Assembly (NCBI GenBank): GCA_009760855.2
Contig: WPIO01000215.1
Coordinates: forward strand, 124,001-188,000
Origin: Cristatella mucedo
Lineage: Eukaryota > Bryozoa > Phylactolaemata > Cristatellidae
Length of the DNA stretch: 64,000 nucleotides
Direction: 5' to 3'
The notes under the pieces were generated by a model. It saw only the letters and a program-made list of their open reading frames with translations. It had not been told where the DNA came from and did not search any database. The translations under genes and the position numbers were made by a program. Shown one piece after another: positions 44,895 to 55,859 of the stretch. Numbering within the stretch: position 1 is the first letter of the stretch; the number at the start of each line of letters is the position of its first letter.

Positions 44895-45115
44895 AATTCT
44901 AAATGTGAGTTTGCCTCTGCTTGTATACTACTGCAGGAGTTAATTTATGATTTAGGTTTGCCAGGGTTTTCTATAAATTTTATCAAACATCCTCAAACTT
45001 TACTACCTACAATCATCGGTATTTATAGCCTACCTTATTTAACCAAAGTCGGAAATGAGCTCCTGCAGTAGCATACAAGCAGAGCTGAGCACTTATTTGA
45101 ACTCTTTCACGTTGA
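44895..45115. repeat. Foldback element candidate
   Basis: The left arm (about 44895-44950, core ctgcttgtatactactgcag) is an imperfect reverse complement of the right arm (about 45050-45110, core ctgcagtagcatacaagcag). The arms are about 55 bp with about 110 bp between them, in an AT-rich setting. No coding capacity is seen. It could be a MITE or a short inverted duplication. Confidence 0.6.
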
Positions 45116-46140
45116 TCATACTTAAGAATAGGTTAAGTTACAGAATTTACATGGTAAGGAGTTACTGCATAGCTAATTTTGATTGAAAGTTAAAAGACTG
45201 TATCTTAGTAAGCTACCAACATTTACCTCAATGTACCAATGTTAAAATACTTGACACAAGTTGCATACGACATACGATTCAGATCGGTAAACTTTTTATT
45301 TCTGTATTTACATTGCTTCAGGCTTACTTCCGGAATAGGACTTCCATAATCACTTTTTTATAATTTCCTTGTATGCAGATATCATCAAAATTTCAGATTC
45401 CATTTTTAGCATACATTTTTAAAAGTACCCAAAGCAGTTATTCTATTGTTGGGTAAATTGTCTCAGCATTTTATTGATATCAACCCTCAAGTTAAAATAT
45501 TTTTTACAGCATGCTAAGAGAATAAAATGTTTCCATAGCTACGTGGCATATACTGAAAATAAAGCTGACCAAATGACTAGAAGTTGGGTAAATGCTGCAA
45601 GAAATACAGTGGGTGAGTTTTCAGCTTCTACGTACATGTTTTCGAGAAAAGGGATGCAGTCAAGTCTGTATTAGTGAGCTCAATGATTCGGAAGCACAGA
45701 TCAGGATTCAAGATTGGTCAAGGCACCATCATACAAAGGCATGCTAGTACAAAAATGTCATTCCATCTAAGCACTCATCTGATCTGTTCGATATCGTCAA
45801 TTAAGAGAACTAAAACTTTAGCAAAGCATATACGTTCATAGAATAGCGATTCGTTAACCAAGGAGATTCGATAAGGCAAAACAAACATGATAAATTGCAC
45901 ATAGCATGGCTGGGTGCAAATGCTATTGGCAACGTTTTGCAACTGATTCAGCAGCTGAGATAGGGATCGTGGGTAATGAATATGCCCACAACGCCACGGT
46001 ATAGTGCCTCTAAAAAGTCATCTCTGTCTTGCCTGACCTCCATACAGTGGTGAGGCCGAAGAGGCGGGGCAATTGCCCCATTAAGTCTAGTGGGGCTGCC
46101 GTGAACGACTTGGTCATAAAAATCCGGCTCCTTGCTTAGA
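45116..46140. other. AT-rich sequence, no gene recognised
   Basis: Unique-looking, AT-richer than the rest of the window. No exon with supported borders was found. Confidence 0.4.
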
Positions 46141-46144
46141 AGCG

Positions 46145-46885
46145 ATATATAATAATAATAATAATAATAATTCACTTGATAAAGCGCCCTCAGAGAACTC
46201 AATCTCTCTCTAGGCGCTTTACATTTGCTGTAAAGTGAAATGCAATTGAATGGTAAGTAAAATCATGCTTGAAAAACAAACGAGATGAATAATATGGTTA
46301 GGGGTGACATGCACAGGGTCAGCATGCAAATGTGGTTAGTGGCAGCATGCACAGTGTCAGCACGCATAAGCACATCAAAGACGAATCACAGGGACCCACT
46401 AAATGCTGTCCTAAATAGGTGTGTTTTTAGGTTCCTTTTAAATGTGGTCAGGTCAGGGGATGTTTTGACGCAGGTCGGGAGGCAGTTCCAGGCTTTGGGA
46501 GCATATGAACTAAATGCACGGTCTCCAAAGGATTTAAGGTTTGTATGAGGTATTTCTAGACTGTTGAATTCCGTGAAGCGGGTGGTACGATGCTTGGCCT
46601 GATGGGGTAGTATATCTGACAGATAGGCTGGAGTCATAGAATGAAGGGACCTAAAAGTGAGCGACAAAACCTTGAAGTCAATCCGTTGCTTGACTGGTAG
46701 CCAGTGCAGGTCGGCGAGAAGTGGAGTAAAGTGGCAACTGCAACGCTCACGACAGACAAGCCTAGCTGCAGAGTTTTGCACAAGCTGCAATCGCCTGATC
46801 GCACATGCTGGTAGGCCAGTAAGCAGTGAGTTGCAGAAGTCAAGACGAGATGTCACGAATGCATGAACTAACTTGGACGTGGTAT
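46145..46885 (-). mobile_element. LINE A, best-preserved coding end
   Basis: From (ATT)n at the left, through hairpin and full 3' UTR, to a coding end of 156 residues open on the minus strand (46856-46386). It reads [87 protein letters not shown] and [15 protein letters not shown]. This is the RT thumb and C-terminal tail of an L2/CR1-like element. It is 5'-truncated at about 46885, where (TATC)n/(TA)n begins. Confidence 0.88.
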
Positions 46886-46924
46886 CTATATATTTATATC
46901 TATCTATCTATCTATATATATATA

Positions 46925-46960
<36 letters not shown>
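46886..46960. repeat. (TATC)n / (TA)n microsatellite
   Basis: About 75 bp, joining the LINE A 5' break to the tail of a minus-strand SINE1. Confidence 0.9.
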
Positions 46961-46961
<1 letters not shown>

Positions 46962-47120
46962 CATTTGTATAGCACTCCAAGAGAACTTAATTCAGGCCCT
47001 TAACAAATGCTAGACTTTTAACTCGGCATTTAACATATGCTCGAGGTCGTGGGCTCTAGCCCACGACCTAGGCCAGACTTTGGTCGGGGTGAGCACCTAC
47101 CACTAGGGCCAAACCAGCAC
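46958..47120 (-). mobile_element. SINE1 with TA tail
   Basis: The minus strand shows head gctggtttggccctagtgg, the B-box-like gtgggctagagcccacgac, a duplicated stretch around the hairpin, the remnant ttaagttctcttgg and tail acaaatgaattatata. Confidence 0.75.
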
Positions 47121-48495
47121 ATCGACATGGGTCGTCCTGGTCGCCGAGAGGAGCTACGGGAGCAGGCTTTAGGGTGGATTCTTTTCACCGACTCAAATAG
47201 CAGCTTAAAACCAAGCCAGAAGGTTATGGAAAGAAGCCAGCACAGCTTTATTCTTATCAATACAAACGCCAAGCCTTTAAAAAAATCCTATTTGCTCTTC
47301 CATTGTGCTTTTAATATCTCGAACAATCCCCAGTGCCCATCCTGCCTCGACACAATCAGAAACAGATATCCAGCAAAAATATCTGCATCATGCAGGAATT
47401 GGTCACCAATCTTGACTGGCGGTATATCAGGGCTGCCGAAGCAAGTATAGTTCGTTTATGCTAATGCCGTGTAAGATAGAGGACATTAGTAACATCAGGT
47501 TGATGCTTACTTAACGCAGACTAATGGTTCTGCTACTTTTTGTCACTCTAACGGTAGCCACGAACCAGTAACCGTAACCCAGCAGTGTTTATTTGACTAC
47601 TGAAGAGATCGTTTGCTTAATTTAGAATTCTGTTGTTCTTCTCTCAGCCATCTACTCAGAATGCTGCTCCTGCTGTAGATATTGCACCGGCACTCCATCA
47701 GAAGCAACCCGGATGTATAGTCTCAGCACAGTAAAGTGTCGAACTGAACTCGGCATCATTGACAGCATCAGTACAACTAGGTCGAGCAATGTCCGCCCGG
47801 TGGCTCTGTTGTCCACAGGGGCACTCTCAGCATCGAGATCGAGATGCCAGGTCGAAGCATGCCATTAAGAAGTAAGACTTCAACGTTGTCAATGAGATCC
47901 ATCTCTGGTGCTTGCTTAAGTCTGAGTTCTTTCTGTTGCCTCAAATAGCAGCATCAACTCCAGCCAGAGCTATAAAAAAATGGCACCTTGCCCTTAGCCA
48001 TTCTGGTTTCAGATGCCTCAGTGATTGTAGTATTCCTGCATTAACGAGAAAGAGCACTGCTTTCCGTTTTTTCTTTTGCCTTCATGGCACGGCTCGAAAC
48101 CGATTCACAGCAGGCAGTTTTGGGAACTGGAAGAAAGTCGGACTGATAAATTGGAAACTCTTCGAGCAGCAAGGCAACCATCAGCTGCTTAACACCAAGG
48201 TAATGCTGAAGGCCATTGACCCGACAGAGGCAGGAGGCCCACATAATTACAGGAAAGTATGCTATTGAGAAACTGCTAATTGCTAATCGCTGGAAATCGA
48301 ACAAGGATCAGTCGATGCAATACTATTCCTTATGAGCCCCAGCCTGCTCTGATGGAGCCAGGAAAAGTGGTTCGATTTGCCCCACCACAGCAACGTCACT
48401 GATCTTCCCACGTTCACTTCGGCTTGCCTCTATAGCACTGAAGAGTCCTAACCCAAAATGCCACGATAGCCAAGCATTTAGAAGGACGTCATTCA
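47121..48495. other. No gene or repeat recognised
   Basis: Open frames at 47912-48268 on the plus strand lack recognisable motifs and supported splice sites. Confidence 0.4.
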
Positions 48496-49075
48496 GGCAC
48501 ACACTTCTCGCCGACCTGCACTGGCTACCAGTCAAGGAAAGGATCGACTTTAAGGTTTTGTCACTCACTTTTAGGTCACTTCATTCTTTGGCTCTAGCCT
48601 ATCTCTCAGATATACTCCCCCACCAGGCCAAGCATCGTACCACCTGCTTTTCGGAATCTGAAGGTCTAGAAATACCTCGTGCAAACCTCAAGTCCTTTGG
48701 AGACCGTGCATTTAGTTCGTATGCTCCCAAAGCCTGGAACTCCCTCCCGACCTGCATCAGAACATCCCCTGACCTGACCACATTTAAAAGGTACTTAAAA
48801 ACACACCTATTAAGGACAGCATTTAGTGAGTCCCTGTGATTCGTCCTACATGTGCTTATGCATGCTGACACTGTGCATGCTGCCACTAACCACATTTGCC
48901 TGCTTACCCTGTACATGTCACCCCTAGCCAGGCTATTCATGTGTATCAAGCATTATATGACTCACCATTCAATCGTGCTTCCCTTTGCAGCAAATGGGAA
49001 GCACCTAGAAGGAGGTTGAGTTCTCTGAGGGTGCTTTATCAAGTGCATTATTACTATTTTTATTTTTATTATTCG
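48496..49075 (+). mobile_element. LINE A with coding end
   Basis: A plus-strand frame of 93 residues (48558-48839) reads [58 protein letters not shown], followed by the complete 3' UTR, hairpin and (ATT)-type tail. It is 5'-truncated. Confidence 0.88.
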
Positions 49076-49839
49076 CAAGCGCCTTGGTGACGAACATGCC
49101 GACCTTAATGAATACACTGTGACGAGTTAGGCCAGCGATCCCAGCAAGATGGATCAGGTGGCCCTTGTAAGATGCTTCGTTCAAGTCAAGACCAGAGTTC
49201 AGCAAGACTCGGTGACCTTAGGCATATTACAAATATCCGTGCGAATACACTATGCACTACCACCGTCGACACTCAGGCGATCTAATGTTCTCATGGTGAG
49301 GTCAATCGGAACGGCGAGATTAATGATCTGAAAGCTTTGATCAAGCTCCTGAATGAGTCGGCATTCTAGGGCATTGTTGGGTCGTATGTTGCAGCTAGCA
49401 GTGGTATCGACCTGCACAGATGATGTTGCTGGTGCTGCTCTCTACTTCGAATCAGTCAGCATCATCAATGTGACGGTGGGATCTTGCAAGAGCAGCTTCG
49501 AGCTGCTCAGTGAGCAGACATGACATCCACCCTACATGACAAGATCAATGAGCTGCACATTGAGACTGAGCCACGTGGTCTAGATCCCGAGACTGCACTG
49601 GTGAGTCCAGAAACTCATTTTGGTGAGACCTTCATCCCTTGATCAATTTTTTCAACGAGACCGTTGAAGTGGTTAAGCACACCGAAGAAAAACATTAGAC
49701 GCCTGAGCGTTGAATCAAGGCGACATGTCGCCACGAACACATGTTTTCAATCAAGTTTGCCTTAATCTTACATTCCAGTGAGATTGCCAGTGATTTTGCA
49801 CGAGCCACAGCAGTAGTTGCAAAAACCTGATCATGATAT

Positions 49840-50490
49840 TAGCAATGCCTTGCACCCTTGCACTTGGTCGCTAATACGGATGTAAACAGGATGCTGGCTA
49901 TGATGATATGCTGACACAAGTGCAGAATTTCTGTCAGGATCGTGAGACTGACATGTCCGGCATAACCACCAACTGCACCCAGTGCAATGAGCAAGCTAGT
50001 AGCAACTAAGACTTCTTTGGTGTCAACATTATTCAACACCAAAATTTTGAAGATACTGTCAGAATTTGACTTTCGATTTGACAATTATTCGATTGAGATG
50101 CTCTAACAGGCAGCTTGAATCTTGTCTCATCAACAGATCTCTGCGTTCAATGTCGGCAACTTTGCCGAGCTTGCAACCAAATTCTACAATACCGAACTTC
50201 CAGAAGTTGAGCCACTCCAATCTTCTTGAAACAGTAACTTTGGAAATTTTGAAGTGAAATGACTTTAGATTCGGCACCGAAGAGCTTCTGGATGGTTCTT
50301 GATTTTGTAGTCATGACGGCAGAGCCCGATCTTGCCAAAGCCGGCTATGACTTGCTGCACAATCTGGTACAACTCAGTCTGATCCTTCCGGCGTCAACCT
50401 TCAAGGCCGAACGTGTGACTAGCTTATTCAAAACTATCAAGACAAGACTCAAACGAATATGGCTTCAGATTACCTCGACGCCATAGAATT
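49840..50490 (+). pseudogene. Degenerate hAT-type transposase, C-terminal end
   Basis: The plus-strand frame at 50259-50486 reads DLAKAGYDLLHNLVQLSL, ILPASTFKAERVTSLFKTIKTRLK. The hAT dimerisation domain has the pattern LxLPVSTAxxERxFSxLKxIKTRLR, and the Leu-Pro-x-Ser-Thr, Glu-Arg, and Lys-x-Ile-Lys-Thr-Arg-Leu positions agree. Upstream (49840-50258) the sequence continues coding-like in several frames, with stops and shifts, so the gene is dead. No terminal inverted repeats or 8-bp target duplication could be identified by eye. It may derive from a hAT element or from one of the hAT-derived host genes (ZNF862/ZMYM type). The N-terminal part (zinc finger, catalytic Asp residues) is not seen. 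Confidence 0.6.
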
Positions 50491-50654
50491 AGATGCTTAG
50501 AAGAAAAAACGGCTGCTGTGGTGATGAATGACCAGATCATCCTATACTTTCAATTATGAGCAGGATTAAGCACGTCTGTAAGGACTTGCACCCATTAAGT
50601 GCACTTCTTTTGTAGCAGATAACTTAAGCTCAGGAGCCATTACAAAACATATGT

Positions 50655-50775
50655 AACTGCATCTACAAAATTGTGTAAACTATACATGTGTGAGCGGGCG
50701 TGGGCGTTCGTGCGTGCATGTATGCTTGTGTGTGCAGGCGTGCGGGCGTGCGTGCGTGCGTGTGTGTGCATAGAT
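50655..50775. repeat. Imperfect (GCGT)/(GT)-type simple repeat
   Basis: A run of gtgcgtgc, gggcgtgcgtgcgtgcgtgt and related units. Confidence 0.7.
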
Positions 50776-50843
50776 AGACTTGAATAGGTATGGGTTTTTG
50801 CATAAGATAGTCTAGCATAAAGTTTCTGCAGTTGTACTTTCAA

Positions 50844-51070
50844 ATAATAATAATAATAATAAATCACTTGTTAAAGGACCTCAGAGAACTCAGTCTTTTT
50901 CTAGAAGCTTTACATTTGCTGCAAAGGAAACACGATCGAATGGTAAGCGGTATCGTGCTTGATAAACAACATGACTAACGAGGTTAGGGATGACATGCAC
51001 AGGGTCAGAATGCAAGTGTGGTTATGATTAGTGGCAGCATGCATAAACACATTAAGGACGAATCACAATC
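50844..51070 (-). mobile_element. LINE A 3' end
   Basis: An (ATT)n tail, hairpin (cctcagagaactcagtctttttctagaagctt), then 3' UTR to attaaggacgaatcaca. It is 5'-truncated. Confidence 0.82.
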
Positions 51071-51576
51071 ACGATTCAAATGCTTTAACGTACGATTTTG
51101 CCCTTCGTCGCTCTCTCATTTTGTTTGTAAGTCATATGTAGCACAAGCAAGACCAGTCATCTGCAAATTTGATGCAGCTGATCAGGCACATACCATTTGG
51201 TTCGCATTCTTCGGGTTTGGGTTCACTGCATCGATTCTCTTGCATGCTGAAACATAGCACCATGTTTATCATCAGAAAGTCAGTGGAGCAGCAGGCATCC
51301 AATGGAAAACGATGCCAATCACAGGTAGGAGCGCAGCGGGGGAAGCGATCATGTGCTGGGCAGCAGCAGCAGCATCAGCAGCTGGACTGGCTGCATAAAG
51401 ACTAGTCGAACCCAGTACCAAGAGGGATAGCCTGTTGTAAACAATAAGACTAAGGCAAGTAGAACTACACAAGTATAGTGTACCTCACAATGACTAACCT
51501 TGGCTGTAGTGCACAAACTATCTCAAAACACGTTAATCTCCTTGGTAAGAAAAAAAAGTAATCGTCAGTGCAAATA

Positions 51577-51682
51577 AGCCCGAAAAGTAGCCGATAGTTT
51601 GAGTGCTATAGTGTGTAGGTAAATTAAAAACCCGAAAAGTAGCCGATAGTTTGAGTGCTATAGTGTGTAGGTAAATTAAGAA
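51577..51682. repeat. Tandem duplication of a 53-bp unit
   Basis: The unit cccgaaaagtagccgatagt + ttgagtgctatagtgtgtag + gtaaattaa(a/g)aa occurs twice in a row (about 51577-51629 and 51630-51682) with one or two differences. Confidence 0.9.
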
Positions 51683-52118
51683 AAGTAATTATTAAGCTAC
51701 TCACCGGCCACGAATGCATGCCTCTCTGTTGCCTGGTGATTACAGCAAGCAGGAGCAGGACTACACCTCCTCATTCCAATGCAGCCTGCGCACCTTGGTG
51801 GGCACAGTTGGATGGCTAATCTTACGTCAGGCCTTATTTAGAGTTCCTTGTCTCTCTGCCTGGGCTCAAGGCTCGAGAGGCAGCAGCAGTCACTTGGCTA
51901 CTGTGCGACTCGCAAAGTGAGACAGTGAGACGATGGCGGTACAGAGTGGGTTAAGTAAAGCGATGCACGGATCAGAGCTCGAGCAGCCACAGCATCAGGA
52001 ACAAGGACAAAATTGGTATTTCCATGGTATTGATATCTGCTCGCTGGCTTGTTAACCAGCAGCACTGTTGAAGCAAGCAGCTTGTGTGTGTGTTTGAGAG
52101 AAATAGCAAGAGATAGGA

Positions 52119-52121
<3 letters not shown>

Positions 52122-52185
<64 letters not shown>
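52122..52185. repeat. (GA)n microsatellite
   Basis: About 62 bp of pure GA. Confidence 0.95.
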
Positions 52186-52187
<2 letters not shown>

Positions 52188-52839
52188 CAGTTGCAAGGGG
52201 CTGGGTGGGAAGGATGAAGATTTTGGGCTATTTAACTAGTGCAGGTTGTCTAGTTTACCCATGGCACCAGTCGCAGCAAAACAGACGTGCAATGCAGTGT
52301 CGGCACCACCATCGGGTGGGGGCCATCCTGGCGAGTAAGCTGACCGAACTGCCTCATAGTTCAGGCACAGACCAAGGCCATGCATGGGACAAAAGGGACG
52401 GATATGCAGCCTTTGTCCATTAGCATCGTTGCCGAGGGATGATTCAAGCTAATGCCAGCAATGTAGCCCCAGTAATTCAATGAGGTCCCCATCAAAACAT
52501 GACATATGCCCTAGGGGTGTGTGCTTTGCATGCTTACCTGTGCATGATTTAATGCACATCACAAACCATGGGTCCCATTAACCTTCGACCTTGAGGATGC
52601 TCTAGCCAGCTTTTGCATGCATGCTCAAGTATCATGCTACTGGGTTTTTACATGCTGGTCTGTGCATAATAAGGATAATAATATTAAGGACAATAATAAT
52701 AATGCTGACAATAACTTTCGCAGAGCATCCAGGAGAACTCTGTATATCTATTTGGGTGTTACAACTCAACTGTGAGAGAAGCCTTAATCAATAATTAATG
52801 ACGTTCCTTGTCACTAACTCTTGGTTATTGCTTCTATTG

Positions 52840-52905
52840 TTGCGGGTTTATAAAGCACTGATAGAGATTTGGTTCTCTTAGGCTGCAGAACGAAAGACAC
52901 TTAAT
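52840..52905 (+). mobile_element. SINE1/LINE A-type tail remnant
   Basis: The hairpin-like actgatagagatttggttctcttaggctgc is followed by an A/T-rich end. The head is not recognisable. Confidence 0.4.
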
Positions 52906-52939
52906 TATGATTATTGTTCTTTTGCTATCACTATCACAG

Positions 52940-53108
52940 GCTCAGCCGGAGTCTCAATCGGAAGCTCAGTCACGTCCAGCCGTGGTACCGAATGCACGTG
53001 CTTTTGTCTCCACTTACTGACAGATTCGATGACCCTGGCCAGCAGGACGCCGTCGCACAGATCTCTCTGCAGGTCACGGAGTGTTGCCGCACAGCCGGCT
53101 TTCTCCAG
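52940..53108 (+). CDS. Candidate exon of an unrecognised plus-strand gene
   Basis: The acceptor tgctatcactatcacag precedes 52940 and the donor ctccag|gtaatg follows 53108. The exon is one base plus 56 codons, ending in phase 0. It reads LSRSLNRKLSHVQPWYRMHV, LLSPLTDRFDDPGQQDAV, AQISLQVTECCRTAGFLQ. Mixed, non-repetitive amino-acid composition with good splice sites makes it one of the better exon candidates in the right half. I do not recognise the family, and I found no neighbouring exon in matching phase. Confidence 0.4.
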
Positions 53109-53644
53109 GTAATGATTTGCCCAGTCAGTGTAGATCTGTCAAAGTGCAACAGCATAATGTCATATGCAAGCCGATGCACAGGGCAGCTGTGGCACTTTTC
53201 GGGCCGGAGACAAGTGCCGTCCAACCAAACCTTGCATTATAATATTGGGTGAATAAAAACAATGTATACCTGAATGTAGCCTGCATAGTCCACCATGTAA
53301 CTTCGACTGTGTAATTTAGTTGCAGGGTTTTCTTTCTACTTGCATATTTATTTACCTTGACAAACAGGTATAGACTTATACCTGTACAGTATATTTAGAG
53401 AGCAGTAGCTAATTTAGCTATCAATATTTGCACCTTGCAATCATGGAATGCAATCTGTATACATTAGAAGCAAAGATTGGCTTCTTCAATAGGTTTAGTA
53501 ACAGCATAGCAGATGAAATTTAGCAGCCTCCACACACATGCCGAGAACACTAAAGAATTCACTGTTGCAGAATTTCACGACCCGATGTCATGAAGTGGGA
53601 GCAACCAAGGCTAGTTCAAGATCTTGTAGTGAGGTTTGAATCTG

Positions 53645-53645
53645 T

Positions 53646-53706
<61 letters not shown>
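53645..53706. repeat. (GT)n microsatellite
   Basis: About 60 bp of GT. Confidence 0.95.
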
Positions 53707-53708
<2 letters not shown>

Positions 53709-54439
53709 TGTGTGCTTCTTTGCATGCAAGCATGAGTATGACAGGCGCACACTAGTGTGTGGGAATGCTTAGCCTGGTTGGTGCTATTTTCCAATAGCTG
53801 CCTCGTGAGCATTGCCTCTAGTTATTCAAAGGCAACCAGAGACGGCAAGAAGCTGATGCAGTGCTTGCAAAGCACAGCCGATTGTGCCCTGCTGGAGCTT
53901 GGCTAGGTCTAACAGTAATGGAGACAGCCAGAAACCAAGGCAGGGCAGGGAGATAACAGCAGCAGTAGCTGCTGTTGCTGCCAATGTTAGCAGGAACCAG
54001 AGGCCGACCCCGAGAGTGAGGCTAGTAAGCGAGTGAGGTATCGTTAGTAGGTAAACAGTGTGTGGCTCGGTCAATTAGCGATTATTGGTATCCAACTGGG
54101 GTAGAAATAGCCGCTGACACATAGTCTTCCGTTATGAATTTCGTGTGGGTGTGTGGGCGCGGCCCCTGCAGATGCAAGTGAGTAGCAGCTGAAGCTAATT
54201 GCGTGGCACAAATTGCTTTGACATGCAGTCGGTGCTACAACTGCCATATATTTCCTTGCAGGTGAGATTTTACAATGAGGGTGGGCATTGGCAGGTCAAT
54301 AACTTAACTTGCACTTAAAATCACATCCCTGATCAGGTGAAGCTTTCATGTGGCACACAATAAAGAAAAATGGAAGAGCATTTCACTGCCTAGCTACCAG
54401 ATCAGCAGTCGGATCAAGCTAACGGCCCTTCCCATCCAC

Positions 54440-54755
54440 AGACAAAGAGAGAGAGAGAGAGAGAGAGACAGACAGTCAGACAGACAGACAGACAGACAGA
54501 CGGACGGACGGACGGACGGACGGACGGAAGGACGGACGGACGGACAGACAGACAGGCAGACAGATAGATAGGCAGAGATACAGAGAGACAGAGAGAGACA
54601 GACAGACAGACATACAGACAGACAGAGACAGACAGAGAGACAGAGAGACAGAGAGCCAGAGAGACAGAGAGACAGAAACAGAGAGACAGGGAGACAGAGA
54701 GACAGAAAAACTGAGAGACGGAGAAACAGAGAGGCAGAGAGACAGAGAGAGATTG
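54440..54755. repeat. Compound (GA)n/(GACA)n/(GACG)n repeat
   Basis: GA at 54447-54468, then GACA units, about ten GACG units (54502-54545), then mixed GACA and GAGA to 54755. Open frames on both strands are artefacts. Confidence 0.95.
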
Positions 54756-54814
54756 CATGCTTCTCAAGACGACCACACCAAACAGACGCAAACACAACAA
54801 GATAAAATTTGTAC

Positions 54815-54850
54815 ACACTCACACACACATGCACACGCACACACGTGTGC
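54815..54850. repeat. Short (CA)n
   Basis: Impure CA tract with acacgtgtgc at its end. Confidence 0.7.
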
Positions 54851-55704
54851 AGGGGCGCCACGTATTTAATACGCCGACATACAAGCATACACATGCAAAC
54901 ATTCTTATGTGTACAACTTGTGCTACAGAGGCACCGGAAGCTTTCAGGACAGCAATTGATGACGGCAATTGAGCATCGACAGCATGGCTGTGCCTGAGCT
55001 ACTCAGGACTAATCTGATCAGCTGACACACATCCATGTGGTTGATCTAATGAGGCTTTGGCAAAGCCCTTTCACTTTGCAGACTTCTTGGCTTCGTGGAT
55101 GATAAGCACTAGTCCGGCGCCCGAGGGAAGGGATGAGTGACAGAGCAGCACCAGAGCCAGCTACACCACTATGGTAGGGCTAAATCAATTCTACTGCCAC
55201 CGATGTCACGCTAAACACTTGGCTGTGTGTGAGAATCGTATCTGCAGAGAACTGCTGTTCCGCTCAACCATGGGCTCAACCAAAGCCAAAAGTAAAGCCA
55301 GGCTTCTCCTAGCCATGCTAGGGAAGAAAGTGGCCTCTTCTTGTCTCTTTTCATCGGTGCTTAATAGCTATTTCTAATGTGTTCGTTAGAGATGTGAGCC
55401 GCTTCAAAGAGCTCCACAGAACTACTGAACTGCAGCCTAAGCACTGGCTTTAGGTAAGCCTTGGCACGCGGCGGGATCTCTCTAGGGATGTAGAGTTAAG
55501 CAGGCAGAGCAGCTTTGTAAACCATTTCTGCAGGCAAATGTAGGGAGACAGAACACGGAATGGGCTGTCGATAAGAGTCTCACGATGCAAGTGCAACCTT
55601 TCTTGCCATTTTCTTTGCATCTAAGTCCCTGTCGCGCTCTGCACCGTCGGCCCTGCCATCATGTGCAAAGCCGACGCTTGCAGCTACGGAAAAGGGCCAC
55701 ACAG

Positions 55705-55805
<101 letters not shown>

Positions 55806-55859
55806 AAGCCGAAGGCAGAGATGCCTGAATGCAGCCGGCACCTGTGACACTTCTACCTT

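Noticed and set aside
54394-54894. Cys/Leu/Ser-rich protein on the minus strand
   Set aside because: It is a translation of the GACA/GACG/GAGA compound repeat.
55171-55377. Zinc-finger protein start (FYCHRCHAKH...)
   Set aside because: The Cys/His spacing does not match a known finger, and no supporting splice sites or downstream exon was found.
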